DNA from: CAIVVT01 sp963757265
GTDB lineage: Bacteria; Acidobacteriota; Terriglobia; Bryobacterales; Bryobacteraceae
Length of the DNA: 64,000 nucleotides
Assembly (NCBI GenBank): GCA_963757265.1
Contig: CAVWRA010000006.1
Span: 2,108,001-2,172,000, forward strand
Reading direction: 5' to 3'
Part shown: positions 1 through 10,138 of the stretch, piece after piece
Layout: each line of letters opens with the position of its first letter
Position numbering within the stretch: the stretch's first letter is position 1
Translations under genes and position numbers: made by a program
The notes under the pieces: model-generated
Told to the model about the DNA's origin: nothing
Seen by the model: only the letters and a program-made list of their open reading frames with translations
Databases searched by the model: none

Positions 1-1087
1 GTCGGTGGCGGTGGGTCCGATATGCCAGCCGAGCGGCACGTGGCCGTGCTGCGGGTCGTCAAAGAGCTTGCGGTAGTAATGGCGCTGGAAGTTCAGTCCG
101 TCGCCGTCGGAGCGGACGAAGGCGTAGTAGATCTTGTCGCGCTCGAGTCGCGGCGCGCGCGGCACGCGTTGAAGGAGAGTGGCAGTCGTTCCGGAATGGA
201 CGGACAGATTGCTGACCGTGGGCGAATAGCCGTCGTGCCCCGAGCAGACCTCGAACTTGGCGCACTCGCTGGCCAGCCGCACGCCCTCCCATTCACCGAT
301 GCCGGTTTCAAGCGGCCAGCCCATGCAAGGGATGTTGGGCGGCCACTTCATAGAAGACCTCGCGCACGAAGTCGCGCTCCTCGAAGAAGGAGGTGTGCGG
401 ACGGCCCTGGTCGTTCGGATTCGAGATCCACAAGATGGGGATCTTGAATTCGACAAAGTAGTCGCGCACTGCGTCGGTCGTTGGGTCCAGATACGCCACG
501 GCGCGACGGGAAAGGCTGCCGCCGAGGTGCGCAAAGGCCCAGCGGTAGGCCTCCACGTCCTTGCGCCAATGCATCGTCCGCAGATCGGCGCCGACTTTCT
601 GAGAATCCGGGTAGGCGCCCATGGAGAGGTTGAACATGCCGGCCATGGCGGGCGTCGCAACGACACCGCCGTGAATGCCGGCGAGCATCGTGGCGACGTT
701 GACGCTGGCTGGTATGGCCGGGTCTGTGACGAACATGCACGTGGCGACCGGCAGGAAGCGCTCAAAGAGTTGGCCGATGTCCAGCCACTCGACTTCCGCA
801 ATGTCGCCACGCTCGCGCAGCCACTCCAACCACAACTCGTCGTAGCGGTCCTGCACCACGTAGAGCCGAGGCTGCTCGCGGTTCACCAGGCCCTGCAGAC
901 AATGCAGCGTCAACCGCAGATCGCGAACGTTGAATGGCAGCTCTTCCAGGCGGAACGCGCACAGTCGCTTCGCCGGCGGCTTGGATTTGGGGCCGACAAC
1001 AGCGCCCGCGGTGTCCGGTTCGGCATGAGCCAAGCCGGCGAAGAGCGCGGCGCCCGCGCACGTCTGTATGAAGTTCCTGCGTTGCAT
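1..1087 (-). pseudogene. GxGYxYP-family putative glycoside hydrolase, frameshifted and cut by window edge
   Basis: The gene starts at 1087 with a twin-arginine-like signal (RRNFIQTCAGAALFAG), so the product is probably exported. The first ~247 residues read in one frame and contain the N-terminal signature of GxGYxYP proteins (LQGLVNREQPRLYV, followed by WLEWLRE). That frame then drifts out and stops at 308. From about position 345 leftwards a second frame continues the same protein without stops to the window edge: NIPCMGWPLETGIGEWEG, then YAFVRSDGDGLNF, a family-like acidic motif. Removing one base near 332-346 restores a single reading frame. The family is only putatively hydrolytic and its substrate is unknown. 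The C-terminal part lies outside the window. The change could be a real inactivating mutation or a sequence error. Confidence 0.72.
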
Positions 1088-1100
1088 CAGTGAGGTCCGC

Positions 1101-3413
1101 CTATACGAAATCTACTTCCAGCCACTCCACCGGCGCGCCATTGTCCGCGCGCTCGCGGAAGGCGAGCCGCAACTCGCCATTGGTGAGCGGGACGCGCCGC
1201 CGGACAACATTGCCGTCGAAGCCGTGCTCACTCACCTGCGCCGCGGCGCTGTCCGCGCGGCGCAGCCGCACTTCGCCACCGCCGTAAGGCACCAGGCCGA
1301 GTTTGGAGGTCTTCGCCAGGCCGTCGGCGGTCCTGGAGGCGACGACGACCGAAGCGGTGGTGGAGATCAGATCCTCAAAGCGGCAGACGCCTTTGCGCCC
1401 GTCGAGGCGGTGCTCACGGAACGCAGCCAGCACGACTTTCCCGTCTTCCATCCGGACCCAGGATGAGGTGTGCGCGCCGGTCTGGGGCACGAGATACTCG
1501 GCATCGAGCGGTACCACCGTTGCGGTGATCTCCTGCCGCACCAGGCGTGTCAGGCCGTTGTACTTGGCGATCGCTTCCGGAGTGGGTCCGCTGTTCTGTT
1601 CGTCGCCGGCGAAGCTCTGCATCGAACCCAGCGTTCCACAGGCGACCGAATCGAACCAAATGTCGGGCGCCGATAGCCAGTCGTACCCGTTGGAGCCATA
1701 GGTAGGCACGCCGAGCTCGCACATCACGCTGCTGAAGAAGAAGCGGCGGTTGAACTCCATCCAATATTCGCCGGCGGTCACGTAGGGATCGTCCGGGCTG
1801 TGCTGATCGATGTAGTCGACGAACAGCGGGCTGAGATTGTAGTACATCAGGACGATGTCGGGGTTCTCTTCGCGCAGCGCGCTGACAACGATCTCCACGG
1901 CCTTGAACAGCAGCTTTTCCCCGGCAAAGCGCATGTCCTTGGGAGCGCCGAGCTCGATGGGAGGCATCTCATAGCCGAAGTCGAACTTGATCAGGTCGGG
2001 CTTGTACCGGCGGGCAAAGCGGCGCGCCGTCTCACGGATCCTGTCCTGAACCACCGGCTGCGTGAGATCGAGGATGTAGTGATCGCCGTTCATGTTGGCG
2101 ACGACGGGCTTGCCGCCGGGAGTGTGGATCACATGGGAGAGGTCGAGGCCCAACGCCGCCGGGTTCTGGCAACGAATGAAGGCCGCCCACAAGCCGACCT
2201 TGAAACCGTCCGCGTGCACACCATTGAGGAACTCTTCGAAGTGCGGCAGGCGCTCCGCGGAGTGCTCCATCTGCCCGTAGTGGCCCTCCCACTTGTCGTC
2301 GATCTCAAAGAGGCCCGCGCGCATGCCGGAGCGCTTGAAGTCCTTGTAGATGCGCTCAAGGGCAACTTCGTCGAGCTTGTCGGAGTACTTGTGCAGGGCC
2401 ATCTGCTCGCCCCAGCTCGAGAACTGCGGCGTCATCATCACCGCCTTCTTGCGGTCGGAACACTGTTTGCGGCGCACGATGCCGGCGCGCATGAGTTCCT
2501 GATAGTAAGCGCGAATGGACTCGCGGAAATTCGGGCCGACCGTGAAGACCAGAGTCGCCCCGAGCGTCAGCCGGCCGGGCGTTCGCAAGTGCTTCCAAAC
2601 GTCGCCGGCATATCTGACGACCAGGCTTTGGCGATCGGCGTCGCTCTGAATATACAGGTCCCCGGCCGGGAGATCGGCCAGGCCGCAGCAGTAGGCGTCG
2701 GAGAGATGCTCGCGCAAGGCGCCTGGATGGGCCGCCTCCGCATTGCGGTGGAAGCCGCAGAAGTAGTGCACCGGCAGACCCCATTGCTGAAAGAGGCCGG
2801 GCGCCGGGTCGGAACACCGACCGAGCCACGAGGTGAGCTTCAGGTAGGTTTCGCCCGGGATGATCGGGCTGAGACCGGACGACATCGAGATGCCCGGAAT
2901 CACGGAGTGGGTCTGTGCCAGCGCGGGCACAGGCTCACCAGCCTTCGATGTCGCGAAGTAGTGAAGCGAGACGACGTCCTGGGGCTCCGAAGACTGGTAC
3001 TCAACCGCGTCCAGCCAGACGGCACGCGGGTCGAAACGCCAGACCACACGCAGTTCGCCTGATCCGTTAGCGCCGGTGTAGTCCAACACTAGGCGCAGTT
3101 CGGAGACCGCCACGCTCTTCACCTGGCCGGGCGAGCACACGCGCCCGCCGGACTGGCCCACGGGCTGGACCAGCACCAGAGGCTGGGCGGGACCGGTGGT
3201 CATCTGTCGCCCTTGAGCATCCCGCAAGACGAAGCGGTCAAGCGCCCGCGTCCATTCGAATCGGTAGGACGTGCCCTCGACCTGCACGTCGTCGCCGGTT
3301 TGACGCACGATCGGCGGCCCGGCAGCCGTTCCGGCGGAATCGGATTGTCCGCTGGCCGCGCCGGCCGCCAGCGCGGCGCCAGCACAAGTCTGAATGAACT
3401 CTCGACGTTTCAT
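1101..3413 (-). CDS. Exported alpha-galactosidase-like glycoside hydrolase (clan GH-D, GH36-like)
   Basis: The 770-residue protein opens with a twin-arginine signal (KRREFIQTCAGAALAAG), nearly the same as that of the gene just downstream. Residues ~40-310 look like the beta-sandwich domain seen in front of GH36 enzymes. Residues ~325-650 form a TIM barrel with the paired acidic motif FEIDDKWEGHYG (~369-380) and the strand LIKFDFGY, where Asp478 is the expected nucleophile. A C-terminal beta domain follows. The family hydrolyses alpha-galactosides and related alpha-glycosides, and the exact substrate cannot be read from sequence. It ends 13 bp before the GxGYxYP gene on the same strand, so the two are probably co-transcribed. 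The ATG at 3413 is the only start that keeps the signal peptide. Confidence 0.8.
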   Translation of the reverse strand: MKRREFIQTCAGAALAAGAASGQSDSAGTAAGPPIVRQTGDDVQVEGTSYRFEWTRALDRFVLRDAQGRQMTTGPAQPLVLVQPVGQSGGRVCSPGQVKSVAVSELRLVLDYTGANGSGELRVVWRFDPRAVWLDAVEYQSSEPQDVVSLHYFATSKAGEPVPALAQTHSVIPGISMSSGLSPIIPGETYLKLTSWLGRCSDPAPGLFQQWGLPVHYFCGFHRNAEAAHPGALREHLSDAYCCGLADLPAGDLYIQSDADRQSLVVRYAGDVWKHLRTPGRLTLGATLVFTVGPNFRESIRAYYQELMRAGIVRRKQCSDRKKAVMMTPQFSSWGEQMALHKYSDKLDEVALERIYKDFKRSGMRAGLFEIDDKWEGHYGQMEHSAERLPHFEEFLNGVHADGFKVGLWAAFIRCQNPAALGLDLSHVIHTPGGKPVVANMNGDHYILDLTQPVVQDRIRETARRFARRYKPDLIKFDFGYEMPPIELGAPKDMRFAGEKLLFKAVEIVVSALREENPDIVLMYYNLSPLFVDYIDQHSPDDPYVTAGEYWMEFNRRFFFSSVMCELGVPTYGSNGYDWLSAPDIWFDSVACGTLGSMQSFAGDEQNSGPTPEAIAKYNGLTRLVRQEITATVVPLDAEYLVPQTGAHTSSWVRMEDGKVVLAAFREHRLDGRKGVCRFEDLISTTASVVVASRTADGLAKTSKLGLVPYGGGEVRLRRADSAAAQVSEHGFDGNVVRRRVPLTNGELRLAFRERADNGAPVEWLEVDFV

Positions 3414-4247
3414 GGTGCTTCTCAGAAGAAAATGGATAACGGTCCAAACAGGGAATGGGGCGCGCCGGAGCTAGATCCCCCAATCAGTGTAACGGTGCGA
3501 GGCTGGAATTCGAACCGCGCGGTTATCTGGAGGTTGCACAGAGCATCGGCGGTTACCTCAGCGCGACGAACGAGCGCCTTGGGAGAATCAGTCAAGCTGT
3601 AGAGGATGATGATGGAGAAGTCTAATGAATGAGACTATTGTCGTCATCGCCCTTGCGCCGACAGGCTGTTCGTGCGGTGGGATTCAGCGCTCGCCAGACC
3701 AGCTCACAACTGTGAGCGAAAGACGCCGGGAAGTCAACATAGTCCGTCAAGGACGAACTTGAGGACCCGGGAGGGCGGACTCGACCGCAAACGCGGCTCG
3801 TCCTTCGTATCAGCTCGTCAGATTCAGCACATGTGTGGGAAGATTGTCGCACTTGGAAACTAGCAAATTGTCCAGATACGGGCTTCGCTTCCTTAACGCG
3901 TCTCGACGGCGTTACGCGGCTGATGGGCTTGCACGGGCCGGACAACGTGTTCCGGATTACTGGCGCGAAACCGACTTTTGGACATGAACGCCAAGGCGAC
4001 GGCTATTCTTGCCGGAAGCTCATTGGCTTAACGGTGTTTACAGCGATCGGGGGAATGGTCGGCACCAGCGTTTGCGCTCTGAAGATGCTGCACCCTGGGT
4101 ACCAGCCAAGCCGGGGGAAGCCGGGCGGTCAAGAGGGTTCTCCTGTGCCGCTCAGATGGCGCTGCGCATGGCGTGGACGATTGCTAAGATTCAAAGGAAA
4201 TTATGAAATACCTAGGAGCGGCCTTGGCGTAAAAGTCGAATAAACAG
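3414..4247. other. Gene-poor 834-bp interval with possible gene relics
   Basis: No convincing intact gene is seen here. Two short stretches look coding-like. A plus-strand frame ending with TAA at 3623-3625 gives a tail such as RGYLEVAQSIGGYLSATNER. It overlaps by one base an ATG at 3625 that opens a 45-codon frame (MNETIVVIALAPTGCS...) ending at 3762. The stop/start overlap is what adjacent operon genes show, so these may be remnants of a truncated gene pair. Later open frames to 4243 lack recognisable domains or ribosome binding sites. Confidence 0.35.
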
Positions 4248-4640
4248 ATGAAAAAGTATCTTCTATTGCTTGCACTTGCGGCTGCACTGTCCGGGTCGTC
4301 CGTCCTTGATCCAATCCGAGTCCAAATTGGCAAGCACGGCGTCGTCCTCTTGGTGGACGCGGAGCCACAGACCACGACAGCCATGACAGTGTTGGTCTGG
4401 CGCGATTCAGGTGAATCCGCATGGCACGAACAACGCGCACGTGCGCTGGTCATGATCTGCAAGATCGCCAGCGTTCTTCCCGACATCCCCGGAGCGGACC
4501 TGCAGGGTTATGTCGGAGATGAGTCGGATTCGCCGGCCGAAATCGGCGGGTACTATTCCGACAGACAGTTCTGGATGCCGCAGCCCGCCTGGACGTTGTG
4601 GCTGGCGGCAGAACTCTCCTCGAAAGGGCAACAAGCATGA
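4248..4640 (+). CDS. Small secreted protein of unknown function, coupled to GH35 gene
   Basis: The predicted 130-residue protein begins with a clear Sec-type signal (MKKYLLLLALAAALSGSS) and continues with a mixed alpha/beta sequence and no recognised domain. Its stop codon overlaps the start of the following GH35 gene (ATGA at 4637-4640). This is the usual arrangement for translational coupling and the main reason to believe the gene is real. No strong Shine-Dalgarno sequence precedes its ATG. The context suggests an accessory role in the same extracytoplasmic sugar pathway, which is inference only. Confidence 0.55.
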   Translation: MKKYLLLLALAAALSGSSVLDPIRVQIGKHGVVLLVDAEPQTTTAMTVLVWRDSGESAWHEQRARALVMICKIASVLPDIPGADLQGYVGDESDSPAEIGGYYSDRQFWMPQPAWTLWLAAELSSKGQQA

Positions 4641-7483
4641 GTATTTCGAGGCGCGATCTTCTCGCCCTGTGCGCCGGAGCTCCAGCATTGCTCGACATGG
4701 CGCAGGTCGGCCGCGCCGGGCACTCGCTGACGCTGCAACCTCGCGCGATTGTTATCGACGGGAAACCGGCCTTCCTGGCGTCCGGGACCATCGACTATTT
4801 TCGGTGCCCGCACGAGCTGTGGCGCGACCTGCTGCTGAAGGCTAAGCGCGGTGGACTGAACGCGATCGCTTTCTGCGTGGCCTGGAACTTCAACGAACAG
4901 GAAGAGGGCGAAGTTGATTTCACCGGCGATCGCAATCTCGGCCTTTTCCTGGACCTATGCGGCGAACTGGGGCTTTACGCATTCCCACGCGTTGGGCCGT
5001 TCATATGCGACGAGTGGGAGGCGGGCGGTTATCCAGCGTGGCTCCTGGCCAAGCCGGGCGTGGAACTGCGCATAAACAACCCGGTCGCCATGCCTTATGT
5101 GCGCCGCTGGTTCGAGAAGCTGATCCCGGTGATCGCAAAGCGACAGGTCACCCGAGGTGGCCCAGCCGTTCTTGTCCAACAGGAGAACGAATACTTCTTT
5201 GTGGGCCGGCCAGGCGTGCGCGAATACCAGGATTTCCTGATCGGCCTGTTGAAGGAGTTCGGCATCGAAGTGCCGATTACCGACTGTAGCGGCTCGAATC
5301 CGGAGATCCGGCGACCGGAATCACTGCGCACTCTGAACGGGGGAGGGGAGGGCGGAGTGCGGCAGCTTCAGGCCGAGCAGCCTGGCAGGCCGGCATTCGT
5401 TAGCGAGCTGTACACGGACTTCATGAACATGTGGGGCTGGCCCATCAGTTCGTACCCGAGTGCGGAGATGGTCTATCAACAGACGATGGAAACGCTCGCC
5501 GCAGGGGGCATGTACAACTACTTCATGTACTACGGCGGGACCAATTTCGGGTTCTGGGCGAGTACGACCTGGAAGTCGGACCAATCCTTCATCACGACGC
5601 GCTACTATGGCCGCGCGCCACTAGCCGAGGGCGGTGCGTTCAATGAGACTTACTACGCCACCAAGGCTGTGAACCTGCTGGCGCGCAATTTCGAGGAGTA
5701 CCTGACGGCGGGAGCACCGGCCCGGCTGCCTGTGGGATTCGGAGGGCCGGTGCGCGGCGAGGCCGTCGCGACGCCCCAGGGCCACTTGCTCTTCGTGCAT
5801 CCCCGGTTCCCTGTGAGGCTCGAATCGGTGTATCACACGGACGGCCAGGGACCGCTGATCCAACTCTCGGAGGATTGGCCAACAAGCGAGATCGCCAGCC
5901 AGGCAGGGACACTGGAGTTACCCTCGGGCGAGCGGATCGAGCTGGCTGAGCCTTCCGCGTATCCGTCAATGTTGCCGTTCGGGCTGGAGATCGGCCCGGA
6001 TTGCCGCATCGACTTCGCCAACGCGACCTTGCTGGGCGTTGCCGGCGAGGCCCGACGGCGGGTGCTGCTGTTCCGAGGCGAGGCGGGCAGGCGCGGCCTG
6101 CTCTCAGTGAACCGTGTCCGGGCGCAGTTCGTGTTTCCGCCGGGCGCGCCGGCGCGGCTGAGCGTAGGCGGCGTCACGGTGTTAGGCCTGTCGCGCGAAG
6201 CCGCCGACCGAACGTGGTTCGCAGAAGGGCGCGTATTGATCGGCCCGGCGTTTGTGGGTTCAGCCCGCGACAGCCTGCACGAGTGCCATCTCGACGGGCG
6301 TTGTACCAGCATTCAGAGCGTCTCGGCGCAAGGCGAAATCACCGTGCGCGATGTCGAGCCCGCGCCGCCTGCAACGCTGCAGATGCCGATACGCGGCTGG
6401 GTGGCGCGGCCGCTTCCCGAGATCCAGGCACACCAGACCGGCTGGCGCGAACTGGACCAGCCGCGCGGCGTCGAGGAACTAGGCGCCTATTACGGTTACA
6501 CCTGGTACCGAGCGGCATGTCAATCCGCGGAGAAGCGCGCCACGGGGCTCCTGTTCACTGCGGCTGCTGACCGGGTGCATGTGTTCGTCAACGGGCGGCG
6601 CATGGGCGTCTGGGGTCGGGGGCCGGGCGCGGTCCGCGATCCACTGCCGGTGGAGCTTTCGGCAGGAGAGAACCAGTTTGTCTTCCTGTGCGACAACATG
6701 GGCCAGCTCTCCGAAGGGAGCTGCAACGATCGTAAGGGGATTCTCGGGCCGGCGTATCTTGACGCCAGGACAGAATCGCTGGGCGCACCGGCCTGGTCCC
6801 GGCCGGAAGCGCCGCCGACGAATTCGTGGCGCTATCAGACCTACCGGGCATCAGCCGGCAAAGGCACGCTGTTCCGCGGAAGCTACGAGATCATGCCACG
6901 CGCGGGCGACCTGCTGATTCTGGCCCTGCGCTGGGTGCCTCAGTACGCGTGGGTCTCACTGGACGGAAAGCTCGTCGGTGAGCATTCCGGAGACTTGTCA
7001 CTGGCCGACGGGAATGATTTCAGCACCTTCGTATTGGAGCCCCAGGCGCTGGAGCGGCCGAACCGGCTGGAGATCACCTTCTGGGGGCCGGACGACCGCA
7101 AGTTCGATGACCGGCTGCGGCTGCTGAGCTGCCCAAAGGACCGCATGCTGGAGCGCTGGGGATTCCGGCCATGGCGCGATCCCGACTCGACTGGACCGAG
7201 CGTGGAGGGAAACCCCACGTGGTGGGAATGTGAGTTCGACAAGTCTGCCATGCCCGGTCCGTTCTTCCTGGTTCCACGGGGGCTGTCCAAGGGGCAGGCG
7301 TGGCTGAACGCACGCCCCGTAGGAAGGTATTGGGAGATCGGCCCTCAGCACTCGCTGTATCTGCCTGCGCCCTGGCTGCAGACGAACAATCGCCTCGCGC
7401 TGTTCGACGAAGAGGGCAATCGGCCCGACGGAGCGTATCTGATACGCGACTCGCGGGTCCCGGTGGAGCAGGTGCTCGCCTGA
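4637..7483 (+). CDS. Exported GH35 beta-galactosidase-like enzyme
   Basis: The start at 4637 overlaps the preceding stop by 4 bp and gives a 948-residue protein with a twin-arginine-like signal (ISRRDLLALCAGAPALL). The GH35 barrel follows: a substrate-site strand around FPRVGPFICDEWEAGGYPAW (~116-135), the acid/base Glu185 in QQENEY and the nucleophile Glu257 in VSELYTDFMNMWG. Long beta-sandwich domains after ~residue 350 match the jelly-roll architecture of the family. GH35 enzymes remove terminal beta-linked galactose, or sometimes glucosamine or arabinose, from plant polysaccharides and glycans. A start at 4598 is possible in frame but would add residues before the signal peptide. The GH59 gene follows 43 bp downstream. 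Confidence 0.9.
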   Translation: MSISRRDLLALCAGAPALLDMAQVGRAGHSLTLQPRAIVIDGKPAFLASGTIDYFRCPHELWRDLLLKAKRGGLNAIAFCVAWNFNEQEEGEVDFTGDRNLGLFLDLCGELGLYAFPRVGPFICDEWEAGGYPAWLLAKPGVELRINNPVAMPYVRRWFEKLIPVIAKRQVTRGGPAVLVQQENEYFFVGRPGVREYQDFLIGLLKEFGIEVPITDCSGSNPEIRRPESLRTLNGGGEGGVRQLQAEQPGRPAFVSELYTDFMNMWGWPISSYPSAEMVYQQTMETLAAGGMYNYFMYYGGTNFGFWASTTWKSDQSFITTRYYGRAPLAEGGAFNETYYATKAVNLLARNFEEYLTAGAPARLPVGFGGPVRGEAVATPQGHLLFVHPRFPVRLESVYHTDGQGPLIQLSEDWPTSEIASQAGTLELPSGERIELAEPSAYPSMLPFGLEIGPDCRIDFANATLLGVAGEARRRVLLFRGEAGRRGLLSVNRVRAQFVFPPGAPARLSVGGVTVLGLSREAADRTWFAEGRVLIGPAFVGSARDSLHECHLDGRCTSIQSVSAQGEITVRDVEPAPPATLQMPIRGWVARPLPEIQAHQTGWRELDQPRGVEELGAYYGYTWYRAACQSAEKRATGLLFTAAADRVHVFVNGRRMGVWGRGPGAVRDPLPVELSAGENQFVFLCDNMGQLSEGSCNDRKGILGPAYLDARTESLGAPAWSRPEAPPTNSWRYQTYRASAGKGTLFRGSYEIMPRAGDLLILALRWVPQYAWVSLDGKLVGEHSGDLSLADGNDFSTFVLEPQALERPNRLEITFWGPDDRKFDDRLRLLSCPKDRMLERWGFRPWRDPDSTGPSVEGNPTWWECEFDKSAMPGPFFLVPRGLSKGQAWLNARPVGRYWEIGPQHSLYLPAPWLQTNNRLALFDEEGNRPDGAYLIRDSRVPVEQVLA

Positions 7484-7526
7484 TGGAGCCCGCAGTTCAG
7501 AAGCCGTGCGGTGGAGTTGTAGCGCG

Positions 7527-9781
7527 ATGACAAAGACAAAGACCTCCATTTCACTTTGCGGCCTCGCTGCGCTGGCGATGTGCGCTTTCACAGTCAGGCC
7601 CGCTGGGGAGCAGCCAATCCGGATCATCCTCAACGGGAAGGATACGGGCAAGATGTTCGAGGGTATCGGCGCAGCCAGCGGAGGCGGCGCCGTTTCACGG
7701 CTGCTGATCAACTATCCGGAGCCCCAGCGCAGCCAGATACTCGACTACTTCTTCAAACCGAACTATGGCGCCTCGCTGCAGCACCTGAAGGTCGAGATCG
7801 GCGGCGACGGCAACTCCACCGAGGGCTCCGAACCCAGCCACATGCATCGCGCCAACGACGAGAACTACAGCCGCGGCTTCGAGTGGTGGGTGATGAAAGA
7901 GGCCAAGAAGCGTAATCCCAACATTAAGCTCCATGTCCTCGCCTGGGACTTTCCCGCCTGGGTCAAGGAGGTGAACTCACAGACCGCCGCCGACTACCTC
8001 GTCAAGTACATCGAAGGGGTGAAGAAGATCCACGGCCTTGACATCGACACCATCGGCATCTGGAACGAGACCAAGACCAGCTATGAATTCACCAGGCGCC
8101 TCAAGCGCACCCTGCTCGCCCACCACCTGAAGACCCAGGTCTCCGCCGACGATCTCGTCAACACTTGGGAGATCGCGGAAGCCATGGCCAAGGATCCCGA
8201 ATTGCGCGACTCCGTGGACGTCGTCAACACCCACTACCCGCGGTTCCAAAGCACGCCCCTCGCCCGAAGCTTCGGCAAGCCCGTCTGGTCCACCGAAGAC
8301 GGCCCCTGGCACGACGATTGGGGCTGTGGCGGACAGGCCTCCGGCCCCTACGCCGAGGTCCTCAATCGCAACTACGTCGAAGGCCGCATCACGGCCACCA
8401 TCCTCTGGTGCCTCGTCAGCTCCTACTACGACATCCTCGACGTCCCAAACGCCGGGCTCCTGCGCGCCGCCGAACCTTGGTCGGGCCGCTTCCAGGTGAT
8501 GTCGCCCCTCTGGATCGTCGCCCACACCACCCAGTTCGCCCAGCCCGGCTGGCAATATCTCGACAAAGCCACCGGTCTCCTGCCCAAGGGCGGCAGCTAC
8601 GTAACGCTCAAGCAGGGTGCGAAGTACAGCACGGTCATCGAGACCATCGCTGCCACCGAGCCGCAGGAGTTAAGCTTCACCGTTCAGGAGACGGTCTCTC
8701 CACGGGCAAGGTCTACGTCTGGCGCACTAACCGCAAGAACTGGTTCGAGCGAATCCAGGAGATCACGCCCGTCGCCCGTAGGTACACGCTGCAAATCGAC
8801 GCCGACAGCGTCTACACACTCACCACCACGACCGGTCAGCACAAGGGATCCGTCGCACCTCCGCCTGAGAGGCCTTTCCCCATGCCCTACCGCGACGACT
8901 TCGAGCACTATGCGATCGGCAACACCACGCCCAACTACTTCATCGAACAGAACGGCGCCTACGAAGTCGTCGCCTGCGCGGGCGGCCGTCCCGGCAAGTG
9001 CCTGCGCCAAGTCGTGAACGAATCCCCCATCGTCTGGGGCACTTATCAGCCCGCGAATCTGTTGGGCACCGCCAGCATCATCGGCGACAAGAACTGGAAC
9101 AACTACACCGTCTCCGCAGACCTCTATCTTGAGGAGCCCGGCTACGGGCGCGTCATGGGACGCGTTTCCCGCGCCACGCTCGACGGCGAAATCAGCGGCT
9201 ATCAGCTCTATGTCTACGAAACTGGCAGGTGGGAGCTCCGCACCTCAACCAAGGAAGGCGTCATCGCCTCCGGCTCATCCGGCGTTCGCCTCAACCAGTG
9301 GCACACCCTCGCCCTCACTTTCCACGACGACCGCATCTTCGCCGCTATCGACGGCCAGACCATCGCCGACGTTCGCGACTCCAAGTACTTCCGCGGCATG
9401 GCTGGTTTCGGGAACAACTACAACTACGGCCAGTACGACAAGTTCGAGATCCGGCCCCTTGGCGATGGCGTACCCGTCTTCGCCCCGCCCCGCCCCAGCA
9501 CTGTCACCGCACCACCCGCACCGCCCGATCTATTCGTCCCCACACCGCTCGACAGTTCCGTCCGCCTCACTTGGTCCGAGGTCGAGGGCGCTACTGGATA
9601 CAAGCTCCGCATGGGCACGGCCAAGGGCGACTACCGCACCACCATCGACGCCGGCGCGCTCACCAGCTACAAGGTCTGGACCCTCACCAACGGCCAGCCC
9701 TACTACTTCGTGGTCGTCGCCTATAACGCACACGGCGAGAGCAAGCCTTCAGGTGAAATGAGCGCCGTACCGGGGCGGTAG
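7527..9781 (+). pseudogene. GH59 galactocerebrosidase-like glycosidase with C-terminal FN3 domain, frameshifted
   Basis: After a Sec signal the protein matches GH59: FEGIGAASGGGAVSRLL near residues 44-60, then VEIGGDGNSTEGSEPSHMH, the acid/base Glu181 in GIWNE and the nucleophile Glu257 in VWSTEDG. Around 8663-8690 the frame breaks. The first frame runs on into an unrelated Arg/Ser/Thr-rich tail to 9017. The true continuation (LSTGKVYVWRTN, a lectin-like domain with YRDDFEHY, and a final fibronectin-III domain from ~9525) is one base out of phase and ends at 9781. One added base restores a ~750-residue protein. GH59 enzymes hydrolyse beta-galactosyl linkages, in animals from galactosylceramide. 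The gene favours C-ending codons (CTC, ACC, GCC) more than its GH35 neighbour. Confidence 0.8.
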
Positions 9782-10138
9782 AATCTCGGAAAGCGAATTC
9801 AGAACGAACCGCAACGGATTCAAGGACAGCCACATCCCGTCAGCCTCAGGACGCACCTCCGAATTGCCCCGTGTGGTTAACAGTGCGGAGAAAGCAGCGC
9901 AGGAGGATTTCTCTATTCAGCATTTCGCACTTGGGGAGCCAACGTGGCTTGTCCGTGACGGCGCTGTGACGGCATTCAGGGGGCGTCCGAGTGGATTCTG
10001 GGGAAACTCGGTGCGCTTCGGTGACCGCCGTATGCCGCCATGTCGTTGTATACACGATTGTTGAGCATTTTCCCAAGCTGGACGTCGCGGGTTCGAGCCC
10101 CGTCTCCCGCTCCGATAACTCATTCAAGACCCGTGTTT
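9782..10138. other. Gene-free interval containing a tRNA 3' fragment
   Basis: No protein gene is supported in these 357 bp. The only recognisable element is the tRNA-Gly 3' half at 10069-10113. Apparent open frames on the minus strand here include a GLEPATSSLG-type peptide, which is just the antisense translation of a tRNA T-arm. Confidence 0.6.
10069..10113 (+). other. 3' half of tRNA-Gly(CCC): probable attachment-site relic
   Basis: The sequence reads from the anticodon loop (TTCCCAA) through the 3' anticodon strand (GCTGG), variable region, T-arm (GCGGGTTCGAGCCCCGT) and 3' acceptor strand (CTCCCGC). The 5' half is absent: no GCGGGAG acceptor strand or D-arm lies upstream, so it cannot fold as a tRNA. 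Breakage in the anticodon loop is where tyrosine recombinases commonly integrate. The orientation implies that the element side is to the left (lower coordinates) and the old chromosome to the right. Confidence 0.6.
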
